Shown here: positions 18,552-26,968 of the stretch, one piece after another
Numbering within the stretch: position 1 is the stretch's first letter
Layout: every line of letters begins with the position of its first letter
Origin: Methanocalculus sp.
GTDB taxonomy: Archaea; Halobacteriota; Methanomicrobia; Methanomicrobiales; Methanocorpusculaceae
Direction: 5' to 3'
DNA: 35,603 nucleotides
Assembly: GCA_013329165.1 (NCBI GenBank)
Contig: DUKV01000024.1
Span: forward strand, 1-35,603
Made by a program: the position numbers and the translations under genes
The notes under the pieces: generated by a model
What the model saw: the letters and a program-made list of their open reading frames with translations, nothing else
Database searches by the model: none
Told to the model about the DNA's origin: nothing

Positions 18552-18598
18552 TCTGAATCAGAATACTTTCGCCCTCCGGGCGTGCACCCTTATTAAAT
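18552..18598 (+). promoter_or_regulatory. Promoter of the DUF457 gene, element shared with orc1/cdc6
   Basis: A palindrome TCTGAATCAGA (18552-18562) is followed by ACTTTCGCCCTCC (18565-18577) and the TATA box CTTATTAAAT (18589-18598). The ATG at 18621 follows about 27 nt after the TATA centre. The same palindrome and 13-mer recur before orc1/cdc6, with the 13-mer ending 44 nt before the ATG in both. Confidence 0.55.
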
Positions 18599-18620
18599 AC
18601 AAGAGCATTCTGGTATACGA

Positions 18621-19292
18621 ATGCGTGGAAAAGACCATATCGCCATCAGTACGGGGAGTGCACTCCTTCTTGCCGCTCCATGGCTGCTCATCCACCCGGT
18701 GGCAGTAGCGATCTTCACCGCAGGGGTGATCATCGGATCGCTCCTCCCCGATACCGATGCAACAGATTCAAAACTTCACTACATGGATGGTATCGCACGC
18801 GTCTTCAGCCTCATCATGCGGCCGGTGGTGATCCCGATAACAAAGCTGGTGTACAGGGTTCTCGAAACACCATTCAACCCCGCCCACCGTGGCTCGATGC
18901 ATACACTGCCCGGCGTGATCGTGTATACCCTGATCATCACCCTCCTGATCGGAACCGCTCTCTTTCTTCTTGGATTCTGGAATATAATCATCGTTTTTTT
19001 CTTCCCTGGACTCTTTGCCGGGGGCATCTTTCATCTCCTCGAAGACTGCTGCACCCGGAGCGGGCTTATGCCGTTTAAGCCGTTCAGCAACAGAAAGTAT
19101 GCAGGAAGCATCAATACCGGGAGCAGGATTGAGGTTCGGCCGGGGTTCTATGCAACGGTTTTGATCTTTGTTGCCGCCGGGGTGGTGGTTGCCGGGATCA
19201 CCTATGCGATCAGCCTGCCTGTACTGATCGCCATCTCCCTCTGCCTGTTTGTGATCAGCTGGGTGCTGATCCTGAAACTGTCACGAATTTAA
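18621..19292 (+). CDS. DUF457 / YdjM-like membrane-bound putative metal-dependent hydrolase
   Basis: A 223-residue membrane protein of the DUF457 family. The family signature is visible: an early conserved HI in KDHIAISTG, SLLPDTDATDSK in a loop after helix 2, HRGSMHT around residue 90, and FHLLEDCCTRSGLMPFKPFS around residue 137. These His and Asp residues are thought to bind metal. About five to six transmembrane segments are seen. The family is annotated as a hydrolase (LexA-regulated YdjM in bacteria), but no reaction is established. The gene appears leaderless and shares an unusual promoter element with orc1/cdc6. Confidence 0.9.
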   Translation: MRGKDHIAISTGSALLLAAPWLLIHPVAVAIFTAGVIIGSLLPDTDATDSKLHYMDGIARVFSLIMRPVVIPITKLVYRVLETPFNPAHRGSMHTLPGVIVYTLIITLLIGTALFLLGFWNIIIVFFFPGLFAGGIFHLLEDCCTRSGLMPFKPFSNRKYAGSINTGSRIEVRPGFYATVLIFVAAGVVVAGITYAISLPVLIAISLCLFVISWVLILKLSRI

Positions 19293-19352
19293 GCGCTGGA
19301 TGAAAGCTCAATGTATAGAACCAATATATATACACCAGTGGAATATACCATC

Positions 19353-19532
19353 ATGCGTCAGCCTATCCGGTGTAAAGGATGCATCATCGGCATACTCGGC
19401 GGCCTGCTCTGGGCAGTTGTAACATATGGATTTTTCGGAGATATCGACTGGACAGGAGCAGTGATCTTCGCCATTCTGCTCACCATCATCAGTGTGATCA
19501 TCACACAGTGGAGACTCTGCCAGATTCGGTGA
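19353..19532 (+). CDS. Small two-helix membrane protein, unknown function
   Basis: A 59-residue protein with a short cysteine-containing head (RQPIRCKGC) and two hydrophobic helices (IIGILGGLLWAVVTYGFF and AVIFAILLTIISVII). A TATA box AATATATATA (19323-19332) lies about 25 nt before ATG 19353, which argues for this start over 19311 and for a leaderless mRNA. I do not recognise the family. Confidence 0.6.
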   Translation: MRQPIRCKGCIIGILGGLLWAVVTYGFFGDIDWTGAVIFAILLTIISVIITQWRLCQIR

Positions 19533-19541
19533 TCGGGTTCT

Positions 19542-19609
19542 TTCTGAATCAGAAATGTCTGGTGCTTTTCGTTTCACTTTCGCCCTCCACCCCCTGCATT
19601 TCTTATCTC
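19542..19609 (+). promoter_or_regulatory. Promoter of orc1/cdc6 with shared element and ORB-like stretch
   Basis: Palindrome TTCTGAATCAGAA (19542-19554), ACTTTCGCCCTCC (19576-19588) and TATA-like TTCTTATCTC (19600-19609) precede ATG 19632. The stretch TTTTCGTTTCACTTTCG overlapping the 13-mer resembles, loosely, one side of archaeal origin recognition boxes (TTTCGTTTCCACTGGAA). Confidence 0.45.
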
Positions 19610-19631
19610 TCCCCAACCATCCTTGATCCAG

Positions 19632-20782
19632 ATGGCACTGCACTTCCTCCTCTCCGACCAGACACTCTTTACAAACCCTGAACTCTTTGAGCTTGATTAT
19701 ATGCCCGATCAGCTGCTCTTCAGGGAGAGCCAGCTTGCAGAGCTCGCTTTTCGGATCCGATACGGCGTGGAGGGGATGCACCCGGCACATGCGATCTGCC
19801 GGGGGCCGCCCGGAAGCGGAAAGACGACGACTGTGAAGCATCTCTTCAGGGAGATTGGGGGGGGGACAGATGGAATCGTGCCGATCTATCTGAACTTCCA
19901 GACAGGCCTGAAAAACTACGCAATCTGTTCGAAGATCTTCACCCGGATCATCGGGCACGATCCCCCGGGTTCAGGCATCCCGCTCCGTCGGCTGATGGAT
20001 GCGATCGCAGAAGCTCTTCTTGACAGAAATGTCGTCCTCCTCGTCTGCCTTGATGATCTCCAGTGCCTGATACAGCATGATGCTGAAAATGAGGTCATAT
20101 ACCCGCTCATCAGGATGTCCCTCGACTATCCGGGATGCCGGGCCGGGGTGATCATGACAACGGGCGAGATGCGGCCCGATTTGTCGCGGATAGGTGATCT
20201 CTCCTTCTCTTCAACCCTCTGCGGAGAGGAGATCCCGTTTTCCCCCTACACGGCAGAGGAGATCCAAGAGATCCTCCGTCTCCGGGTCCGGGGGGCGTTC
20301 TCCCCGGCGTGATCTCATCAGGCGTCCTGGATCTGATCGTCAGGAAGACGGAGAAGGCAGGCGATCTCAGGGTCGGCCTCGATCTCCTGAAACGCTCGGT
20401 TCTACGAGCCGAGCAGGAGATGAGAGGCTCAGTGCTCCGCGAGGATGTCATCCTCGCCTATGGAGATGCCCGGCTGCTGCACCTGAAGAAGGCGTTGCAG
20501 GGGCTGTCTGGAGAGGAACGTGCCATCCTCCTGCAGGTACATCAACTGGCAGAGAGAGGCGGCGGGGGCCTGATCTCGGGTGACCTGTATGGCCACCTGA
20601 TCGAAGAGGAGGAGATCGCGTACTGGATATTCATGGAACGGCTTGAAAATCTGGCAGATCCCGGGCTTATCGATCTCAGGGTAAGGCAGGCGAAGGGGAG
20701 GACAGATGTGATTGTGCAGAGGTACAGCAGGGAGGAGGTGGAGGGGATCTGCAATAGAGAGAGCGGGGTGCTCACAGCTTGA
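19632..20782 (+). pseudogene. Orc1/Cdc6 replication initiator, split by a one-base frameshift
   Basis: An AAA+ initiator that would bind replication origins. The first frame (to a TGA at about 20312) has Walker A GPPGSGKTTT, Walker B VCLDDLQCL (the LDD form I associate with Methanomicrobial copies), and the lid region up to EEIQEILRLRVRGAFSP. The next frame resumes at once with GVISSGVLDLIVRKTEKAGD and LRVGLDLLKR, then the winged-helix domain to the TGA at 20782. Adding one C to the CCCC run at 20302-20305 restores one 383-residue protein of normal family length. So this is either a recent frameshift mutation, a slippery site, or a base-calling error in a C run. ATG 19632 suits the leaderless promoter. 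Confidence 0.85.
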
Positions 20783-21048
20783 AAGCCGGAGCAGAATCAA
20801 AGAGCTTCCGGTAGAGCGAGTTGAAGAGCGAGATGTACTCTTCTGCCCTGTCGGTGGAGAGGTACCGCCGCTTATCCCCCTCATGCTCCTCGGTGATGTA
20901 CCCCCTTCTCCATGAGAAATGCCAGATACTCCTGTCCGGTCATTGAGTTCAGATCACACCGGTTGATGATGCCGGTGAATGACTGCGGCTTTCTGCAGAA
21001 GACCAGGATCTCCCAGTAGATCTCGTACGCTGTCCGCCGTCCGGTCAT
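20772..21048 (-). pseudogene. Orc1-adjacent winged-helix regulator, split by a one-base frameshift
   Basis: A gene of the archaeal HTH_45-type winged-helix group. The reading frame starts RRTAYEIYWEILVFCRKPQS, runs to EYLAFLMEKG, then a run of five C (plus strand 20901-20905) shifts it. Removing one C gives YITEEHEGDKRRYLSTDRAE and an ending of LYRKLFDSAPAFKL, which is the normal ending of this family, for a 91-residue protein. ATG 21048 has GGGAGG before it. It converges with orc1/cdc6, overlapping its end by about 11 nt. As with that gene, the break could be an error or a real loss. Confidence 0.8.
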
Positions 21049-21203
21049 TCTGAGGCCTCCCGGATCATCATCCATCTCTCTCCAGTGTTTGTTTCAGGAG
21101 TGCGGCTGAGTGATCGATCTCGTCGATCCGCTCGTCCCGGACATATGCTTTTATACTCAACTGATAGTATCAAATATGAGCCGCCTCCGGGAGGGAGTTT
21201 TGA

Positions 21204-22133
21204 ATGAAGAAGAGCTACATCGTCCTCTGTGTATTCGTCACCATAACCGTTGCACTATTCATCTCTGATCATTTGTTTCCTTCACCGCTATTGGCACAAC
21301 TCTTCACAACCCTGCTCTGGATCACCGGTATATTCTTCATCCTGAGCATTTTGCTTGATGGTTTGATCAGGAGAAAGATCACTGACTCACGTTCCCGGTA
21401 TACTGCAACCAAGCTGATATCTATCATTGAACTTGTCCTGATACTTGCTACAATTGCGTTGATCTGGGTAAACGATATTCAGGCACTGATGGTCTTCTTC
21501 GGCATCATTGGTGCAGGTATTGCCATTGCACTTCAGGATTTGTTTAAAAATTTTGGAGGGAGTCTGACGATCCTGCTCACCGGCACATATTCAGTCGGCG
21601 ATAGGATCGAGATTGATGGAAGATATGGCGATGTCATGGATATTGGGATCATGAACACGACCATGATGGAGATCAGGGGGTGGGTTGCAGGCGATCAGGC
21701 AACCGGACGCCTGATCATCATTCCAAACGGGAAGATATTAACGGAATCTGTTCAGAACTTCACCCGTGATCACAGTTTCCTCTGGGATGAGATCCAGATC
21801 CCGGTAACAAACGATAGTGACTGGAAACGGGCAGTTACGATCCTCACCAGTATTGTCGAGGAGGAGACGAACGAGATCTCTCAGATTGCTGAGAAGGAGA
21901 TCGAGAGGATTGGAGAGAAATTTTTCCTCCCAAAGAAGGATATCTCTCCTGCTGTTTACATTACCCAGACTGATAACTGGATTCTCCTCTCAGTCCGGTT
22001 TGTAACCTATGCCCGGGAACGCCGTGAAGTACGGTCGCGATTGAACCGGCTCATCATCGAGGCATTTGAAGGGGAGCAGAATATAGAGATTGGATCTGAG
22101 AGCATGAGTGTTCAATTGACTGATCAAACCTGA
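21204..22133 (+). CDS. MscS-family small-conductance mechanosensitive channel
   Basis: A 309-residue membrane channel that opens under membrane tension to release solutes after osmotic downshift. Four N-terminal helices lead into the pore-lining helix with glycine/alanine packing (GIIGAGIAIALQDLFKNFGG). The MscS beta domain follows with SVGDRIEIDGRYGDVMDIGI, TTMMEIRG and IIIPNGKILTESVQNFTR. The cytoplasmic vestibule ends about residue 300. The ATG has a ribosome site GGGAGGGAG, and TTTTATACTC near 21150 is a TATA candidate. It complements the betaine uptake operon at 9 kb in osmotic balance. Confidence 0.95.
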   Translation: MKKSYIVLCVFVTITVALFISDHLFPSPLLAQLFTTLLWITGIFFILSILLDGLIRRKITDSRSRYTATKLISIIELVLILATIALIWVNDIQALMVFFGIIGAGIAIALQDLFKNFGGSLTILLTGTYSVGDRIEIDGRYGDVMDIGIMNTTMMEIRGWVAGDQATGRLIIIPNGKILTESVQNFTRDHSFLWDEIQIPVTNDSDWKRAVTILTSIVEEETNEISQIAEKEIERIGEKFFLPKKDISPAVYITQTDNWILLSVRFVTYARERREVRSRLNRLIIEAFEGEQNIEIGSESMSVQLTDQT

Positions 22134-22210
22134 GCTTCATGAGAGAGGAGGGGATGAAAAGAGTTTCCTCCAGAGGGAAGTACCGGCGATCTTCGGCCGG
22201 AGGGTGGATG

Positions 22211-22912
22211 TTAATCCTTCACCGTAACTCCGCCGAATGCGACAAAACCGGTGATGATGAGATCAGGCTGGCCGGAGCTGCCCTGGAATGAGCCATCTGA
22301 TGCTCCATCTCCTCTGGCACGGGGCCGCCGCCGTTCGTCTTCTGCACCGCCGAGGACCGGGAGCACCGTCATCCGGACATTCCAGCCTTCAGGTACCCGG
22401 ATCTCGGTTCCGCCAAAGAGGGTGAAGACCTGGATCTCGGCGGGGGGATCATGGATCTGTGCGTCGCGGAGATCGAGGTCGGCACCGCCGAAGATGGCGA
22501 GCATCTCCCCGCCCCGGAATGCCTTTGAGGAGTTCCGGCTCTCGACACCGCCGAGGATTGCCATCATCTCGACCTTGTCTGTGACCCGCTCCCGGATAGA
22601 CGGCCGCCTGATCCGGTTGAAGATGAAGCCGAGCCCCACAGCGATGATGATCACCGGGAGTATGATATCGGATGAGGCCAGTCCGAGGGCGACTGCCTGG
22701 ATTGTGCCGAAGATGACGATCAGGATGAGGGGGCCTGATACAGAGCGAAATTCGCTCTTAATGAGTGAGATGAGTGCAAAGAGAACGATGACCGAGGGGG
22801 CATAGACGAGGAGCTGCCCGGTATCATAGATCCCGGCTGCCCTGAGGAGGAGGAGCACACCCAGTATAAGGAGGATTGTGCCGATGATGATCTGGTAGGA
22901 GATGCGTCTCAT
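22211..22912 (-). CDS. LiaF/YvqF-like membrane protein (DUF5668-type helices and LiaF-type C-terminal domain)
   Basis: A 233-residue protein with four N-terminal helices (IIIGTILLILGVLLLLRAAG; LVYAPSVIVLFALISLI; GPLILIVIFGTIQAVALGL; ILPVIIIAVGLGFIF) and a soluble beta-rich C-terminal domain with glycine-rich turns, such as MMAILGGVESRNSSKAFRGG, MLAIFGGADLDLRDAQI and FTLFGGTEIRVPEGW. This matches the YvqF/LiaF domain, which in Bacillota inhibits the LiaRS envelope-stress system. No LiaRS is nearby, so the role here is unknown. ATG 22912 is preceded by GGTGAT; a GTG nine bases up is an alternative. It converges with the MscS gene. Confidence 0.85.
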   Translation of the reverse strand: MRRISYQIIIGTILLILGVLLLLRAAGIYDTGQLLVYAPSVIVLFALISLIKSEFRSVSGPLILIVIFGTIQAVALGLASSDIILPVIIIAVGLGFIFNRIRRPSIRERVTDKVEMMAILGGVESRNSSKAFRGGEMLAIFGGADLDLRDAQIHDPPAEIQVFTLFGGTEIRVPEGWNVRMTVLPVLGGAEDERRRPRARGDGASDGSFQGSSGQPDLIITGFVAFGGVTVKD

Positions 22913-23113
22913 GGATATCACCTGATATATCTGCTCTGTAGCAATTCAAGAGGATTGTGGGAGCGGAAGGATAAAAACATGCGGGTGGGAGGTGCTGGAT
23001 ATGAGGATTTTTTATTGGGGAAAAGAACTCTTTGAATGATTCAGGCTGCACTAATCGAGAGTCAACCGGGTTCAAAGCATTCCTCATCTCCAGTACTTAA
23101 CCTCGATTTGGAT

Positions 23114-23458
23114 CTACAATTGTTGTTTAATCGCTTTAAAATGCTCCATAAGAACTGGGATGTCTGAATGGGCTGTTTCCCATACAATTACCAGACTTAC
23201 ACCAAAATAATGGTGTATGAGTTTATCCCGCATTCCTGAGATGAAACGCCACGGAATTTCAGGATATTGCTCTTTAATCGATTTTGGGAGGTTTTTAACA
23301 GCTTCCCCAACAATTTCCAGATTTCTGATGACTGCATCCTGGGTTTTTACATCCTGAAGAAAGGACTCATAGGTCATATCTCTTGTATAGTCCCTGATTT
23401 TCCCGGTTGCCTGTAGAATATCATCACATAACAAGTGGACATCCATCTCTTCACGCAT
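23114..23458 (-). CDS. hepT: HepT-like HEPN ribonuclease toxin (DUF86)
   Basis: A 114-residue HEPN protein. The catalytic motif RX4HXY is intact in RDKLIHHYFGV, preceded by the family stretch YPEIPWRFISGM and, earlier, IRNLEIVGEAVKNLP. HepT proteins cut RNA (for example tRNA) when not modified by their partner MntA. ATG 23458 has GAGG before it; a TTG two codons earlier is also possible. It overlaps the mntA gene by 8 nt, with the antitoxin gene first. Confidence 0.93.
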   Translation of the reverse strand: MREEMDVHLLCDDILQATGKIRDYTRDMTYESFLQDVKTQDAVIRNLEIVGEAVKNLPKSIKEQYPEIPWRFISGMRDKLIHHYFGVSLVIVWETAHSDIPVLMEHFKAIKQQL

Positions 23459-23744
23459 ACGCAACCTCGGACGTTATCCGGTCACGGATGAGTGGTTTCA
23501 GTGCATCTGGCGTGACGAGGTCAACAGGAGCTTCCAGATGATCTGATAGGAACTCCTCAAGCTCAAGAAAAGTGAAGAAACCAACAGGTTGTGAGAACTC
23601 AACAAGGATGTCAATATCACTCGAATCAACCTGCTCACCACGTGCAACTGATCCAAAGATACCAATCCGGATTACATGAAAGCGGCTCCTGATCTCACCT
23701 TTGAGCTGTTGAAGGATTGCCAGCGCTTCATCACGAGATCTCAT
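23451..23744 (-). CDS. mntA: MntA-like nucleotidyltransferase antitoxin
   Basis: A 97-residue minimal nucleotidyltransferase. The metal and nucleotide motif GSx10DxD is complete (FGSVARGEQVDSSDIDILVEF region), and the third acidic residue is likely in PVDLVTPD. In characterised pairs MntA adds AMP units to the tyrosine of the HepT RX4HXY motif and so silences the toxin. The gene is first in the two-gene operon, with a candidate TATA (CTTAATACT on the minus strand) about 30 nt upstream. Confidence 0.93.
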   Translation of the reverse strand: MRSRDEALAILQQLKGEIRSRFHVIRIGIFGSVARGEQVDSSDIDILVEFSQPVGFFTFLELEEFLSDHLEAPVDLVTPDALKPLIRDRITSEVAYA

Positions 23745-23973
23745 AGAGAATGTTATCCGGGCTTCTGAGTATTAAGGGTTTCATGGGATTATCAGATCCC
23801 GTATGGAAACAAAATATCATTCATATAACCCCCCATTGACCCTATTTCTAACGGGAATGGAGCATACGAGATCTGTAAAAGAGAATCTCAGCCACCCTGA
23901 TGTGGTTTCTATCCGGGGAGTACAGAAGATAGTCAGATGGAATCAGCTGATATGTATTGGAGATATCCTCAGG

Positions 23974-24204
23974 TTACTTCCTCCCCTCCTCAAAAAGACC
24001 AAACAGGTTCTCCTCGCAGTCCTCACAGTTGGCAGGTGCCCCATAGCCGGAGAGCTTGGTGTACGGCATCGTGATCTTCCCCCCTATCGCCATGACCTCA
24101 TCGAGGTAGTCGGCGATGGAAGCGGGACCGATAGAGCAGGTGATCCGCTGTTCCGGTGCCTCCCGTTTCCCGATGCCGCCGCCGATTGCCGGGGCGGGCA
24201 TACT
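23974..24204 (-). pseudogene. Truncated VOC/glyoxalase-family protein
   Basis: About 75 codons match the second half of small VOC-superfamily proteins: GGGIGKREAPEQ, SIADYLDEVMAIGGKITMP and CEDCEENLFGLFEEGRK. The first half (about 55 residues) is missing. The frame runs instead into a copied piece of an AAA ATPase gene (the direct repeat at 24200), marking a recombination joint. About 230 nt between this and mntA show nothing else. Confidence 0.7.
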
Positions 24205-24252
24205 GAATCATTCCATCAGTCCCCTGCGTATCCTTTGTAAGGAGGCACCGGC
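24200..24252 (+). repeat. Direct repeat, left copy (ATPase gene 3'-end fragment)
   Basis: A 45-nt identical stretch, then a 3-nt deletion and 8 more matching bases, shared with 27029-27084 in the same orientation. On the minus strand it encodes CLLTKDTQGTDGMIQY, the end of the AAA/DUF4143 ATPase, with one codon fewer. The two copies enclose the copper ATPase segment. Confidence 0.85.
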
Positions 24253-24280
24253 TCCATGATCGTTGATGCAGGAGATACCT

Positions 24281-24290
24281 TTTTATGAAC
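24281..24290 (+). promoter_or_regulatory. TATA box of the copper ATPase gene
   Basis: TTTTATGAAC lies about 50 nt before ATG 24334, leaving a short leader with a GGAG ribosome site at 24322-24325. It begins just after the left direct repeat. Confidence 0.4.
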
Positions 24291-24333
24291 CTACACCAAG
24301 CCAGTCTCATTCTATAATTTTGGAGATGAAGAG

Positions 24334-26544
24334 ATGAGCGCAAAGCAGCACGAACATACTCATAACCAGCCAGGAGAAGAGCAGTCCCGGGGGAAAGAAC
24401 CCACCAGTTGTCACTGCCCGGGATGCAGGATCTGTGAAGGGTACAAAAGGGCCACTGCAGATCAAAAACCGCGATCCGGGGGTTCACACACCGGAGATAA
24501 ACACCAGGGCACACATATCGATCACTCCGGTCACGAGGAGATGTTTAAGCGTCGTTTCTTCGTCTGTCTTCTCCTCTCTCTGCCCGTCCTCTATTACAGC
24601 CCTCTGCTACAGGAGTGGTTCTCCTATACCGCACCTGCATTTCCTGGAAGTGCATATCTCGCGCCAGTGCTTGGAACAATCATATTCCTCTATGGAGGTG
24701 TTCCTTTCCTCAGGATGGGGGCGGTCGAGGCAGAGAACCGCAAGCCCGGGATGATGCTGCTGATCTCACTTGCAATCATTGTTGCATTTGTCTACAGCCT
24801 TGGAGCAGCGTTTTTTGGAATCGGAGAGCCACTCTTCTGGGAGCTTGTCACACTGGTTGTCATTTTTCAGCTCGGGCACTGGATTGAGATGCGGAGTGTC
24901 CGGCGTGCATCCGGGTCACTTGATGAACTGGCCAGGCTCATCCCATCCACCGCAGAGCGCCTGACCGATTCAGGCGAGACCGAAGAAATCCTCGTTGACG
25001 ACCTGATGACCGATGATCTGGTTCTCATCAGGCCGGGAGCCCACATTCCGGCAGATGGCATTGTCCATGAAGGGGAGTCTGAGGTCAATGAAGCAATGAT
25101 TACGGGTGAGTCAATACCTGTCAGGAAGGAGTCCGGGGACCGGGTCATCGGGGGTACCATCAACCAGGACGGAAGCCTCCGTGTTCGGATCACCGCAACA
25201 GGTGAGGAGACCACGTTATCGGGGATCATGCGACTGGTGTATGAAGCGCAACAGAGCAGATCCCATACACAGATACTTGCAGATCGGGCTGCAGGATGGC
25301 TCTTTTATGCGGCAATCGGTGTTGCAGTGATCGCCGCTGTTGCATGGACGATTGCTCTTGGCTTTGATATTATCGTTATTGAACGGGTCGTCACGGTTCT
25401 TGTGATTGCATGCCCCCATGCTCTTGGTCTTGCAATTCCACTTGTGGTTGCGATCAATACCTCACTTGCAGCAAGCAATGGCATGCTGATCCGGAACCGG
25501 ATTGCAATGGAAGAGGCACGGAGACTGGACACCATTGTCTTTGATAAAACAGGGACTCTCACCCGTGGGGAACAGGGTGTGGTGGATCTTGTATCAGATG
25601 GTTCAAAGACCGAAGATGACGTTATCGCCCTGATGGCGGCGGCTGAAGGGGATTCCGAGCATGCGATCTCCCGTGCTATCCGTAATGAAGCCAGCCGCCG
25701 TGAGGTATCAATCCCGGCTGTCTCCGGATTTGAGACACTGAAAGGCAGGGGCATCCGTGCGACGGTCAGCGCAGGTGCAGGAGAGCAGGGAGATGATGAT
25801 GCGAACCCCTCAGAGGGGTCCACAGTCTATGTCGGGGGCCCCAATCTTCTCAGCCATCTTGAGCTGACACCGGGTGCAGATATCCGGGCATTCTCCGATG
25901 AGGCAGCATCACGAGGAGAGGGGGTCATGTATCTGATCGTGGACGGCATGGTGATCGGAGCAGCAGCACTTGCCGATATTGTTCGGCCGGAGAGTTATGA
26001 GGCGGTCACAGCACTCCGGAAGATGGGGATCACCGTTGCCATCCTGACGGGGGATTCCCGTGCCGTTGCAGAGAAGGTTGCAGAAGAACTGGGTGTTGAG
26101 ATCGTCTTTGCCGAAGTGCTGCCCGAAGACAAGGATAAAAAGATCAGCGAACTGCAGGAGCAGGGGCAGTTTGTAGCGATGGTCGGTGACGGTGTCAACG
26201 ATGCCCCCGCACTGATCCGTGCCGATGTTGGTATTGCGATCGGTTCTGGGACTGATGTCGCGATCGAGTCTGCAGATGTCATATTAATGGAAAATGACCC
26301 TCGTGATGTGGTCGCCCTCATTCACTTAAGCAGGAGAAGCTACCGCAAGATGCAGGAGAACCTGGCCTGGGCCGCCGGATATAATGTGATTACACTGCCG
26401 CTTGCCGCAGGCATCCTTGCACCCGTTGGCATTATGCTCTCACCAGCGGTTGGTGCAATTTTGATGTCGGCAAGTACCATCATTGTCGCGGCAAATGCCC
26501 AACTGCTCCGGCGGGTGAAGCTCCGGGAAGATTATAGGTTGTGA
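24334..26544 (+). CDS. copB: CopB-like P1B-3 copper-transporting P-type ATPase (CPH motif)
   Basis: A 736-residue ATP-driven exporter of copper (Cu2+ and possibly Cu+ or Ag+). The transmembrane metal site is ACPHALGLAIPL: CPH marks the P1B-3 subgroup. Also present are the A-domain ITGES, phosphorylation site DKTGT, nucleotide-domain SEHAI (most P1B pumps have SEHPL, so the proline is replaced), and MVGDGVNDAPAL. The N-terminus has no ferredoxin-like metal domain. It is a His-rich segment (HEHTHNQ, later HIDHSGHEE) with an added cysteine cluster SCHCPGCRIC at about residues 29-38, which is unusual. No copper regulator or chaperone gene is adjacent. Confidence 0.95.
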   Translation: MSAKQHEHTHNQPGEEQSRGKEPTSCHCPGCRICEGYKRATADQKPRSGGSHTGDKHQGTHIDHSGHEEMFKRRFFVCLLLSLPVLYYSPLLQEWFSYTAPAFPGSAYLAPVLGTIIFLYGGVPFLRMGAVEAENRKPGMMLLISLAIIVAFVYSLGAAFFGIGEPLFWELVTLVVIFQLGHWIEMRSVRRASGSLDELARLIPSTAERLTDSGETEEILVDDLMTDDLVLIRPGAHIPADGIVHEGESEVNEAMITGESIPVRKESGDRVIGGTINQDGSLRVRITATGEETTLSGIMRLVYEAQQSRSHTQILADRAAGWLFYAAIGVAVIAAVAWTIALGFDIIVIERVVTVLVIACPHALGLAIPLVVAINTSLAASNGMLIRNRIAMEEARRLDTIVFDKTGTLTRGEQGVVDLVSDGSKTEDDVIALMAAAEGDSEHAISRAIRNEASRREVSIPAVSGFETLKGRGIRATVSAGAGEQGDDDANPSEGSTVYVGGPNLLSHLELTPGADIRAFSDEAASRGEGVMYLIVDGMVIGAAALADIVRPESYEAVTALRKMGITVAILTGDSRAVAEKVAEELGVEIVFAEVLPEDKDKKISELQEQGQFVAMVGDGVNDAPALIRADVGIAIGSGTDVAIESADVILMENDPRDVVALIHLSRRSYRKMQENLAWAAGYNVITLPLAAGILAPVGIMLSPAVGAILMSASTIIVAANAQLLRRVKLREDYRL

Positions 26545-26556
26545 TGAAGAGAGAGG

Positions 26557-26703
26557 GTGCAGATCAAAGGCAGCCGGATCTATGTGTCGGAGCCGGCTGC
26601 CCGGAAACTCGGATCGGCAATCCCGGAGATCCTTGAGAAGTTCCATTCTGAAGGAAGAATGGAGGTATATACTCCTCAGAAGGAACAGAACAGGGAGCAT
26701 TGA
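26557..26703 (+). CDS. Possible small protein, unknown function
   Basis: A GTG-started 48-codon frame begins 12 nt after copB. The product starts VQIKGSRIYVSEPAARKLGS and has a plausible strand-helix-strand look. The ribosome site is weak and there is no match I recognise. The 265 nt after it, up to the ATPase gene, show no gene. Confidence 0.3.
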   Translation: MQIKGSRIYVSEPAARKLGSAIPEILEKFHSEGRMEVYTPQKEQNREH

Positions 26704-26968
26704 GAGGAGGGAGGGACAAGAGAAATACAAGCGAATCCGTTGCAGAATGGAGATGAAGATCAGGAGAAAGAATCTCCTGAGTTTATCCTTCTCTCATCAG
26801 AGGAGGGGCTGTAGGCAGGTATACCCCAATTGTACTGTTCCTCCCTGCTGTGCCAGCTTCCGGGAACCATCCCCCAATAGAGACATTGGCACATGAGGCT
26901 ATCAGGCAGCATATCGAGGATGTGCGTATCAATCCTGATTACACTGCTGCTTTATACCCTCATTCCTT

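Noticed and set aside
23803-24240. A 145-codon plus-strand open frame near the VOC remnant
   Set aside because: Its second half is antisense to the VOC fragment and the repeat, and it has no recognisable motif or ribosome site.
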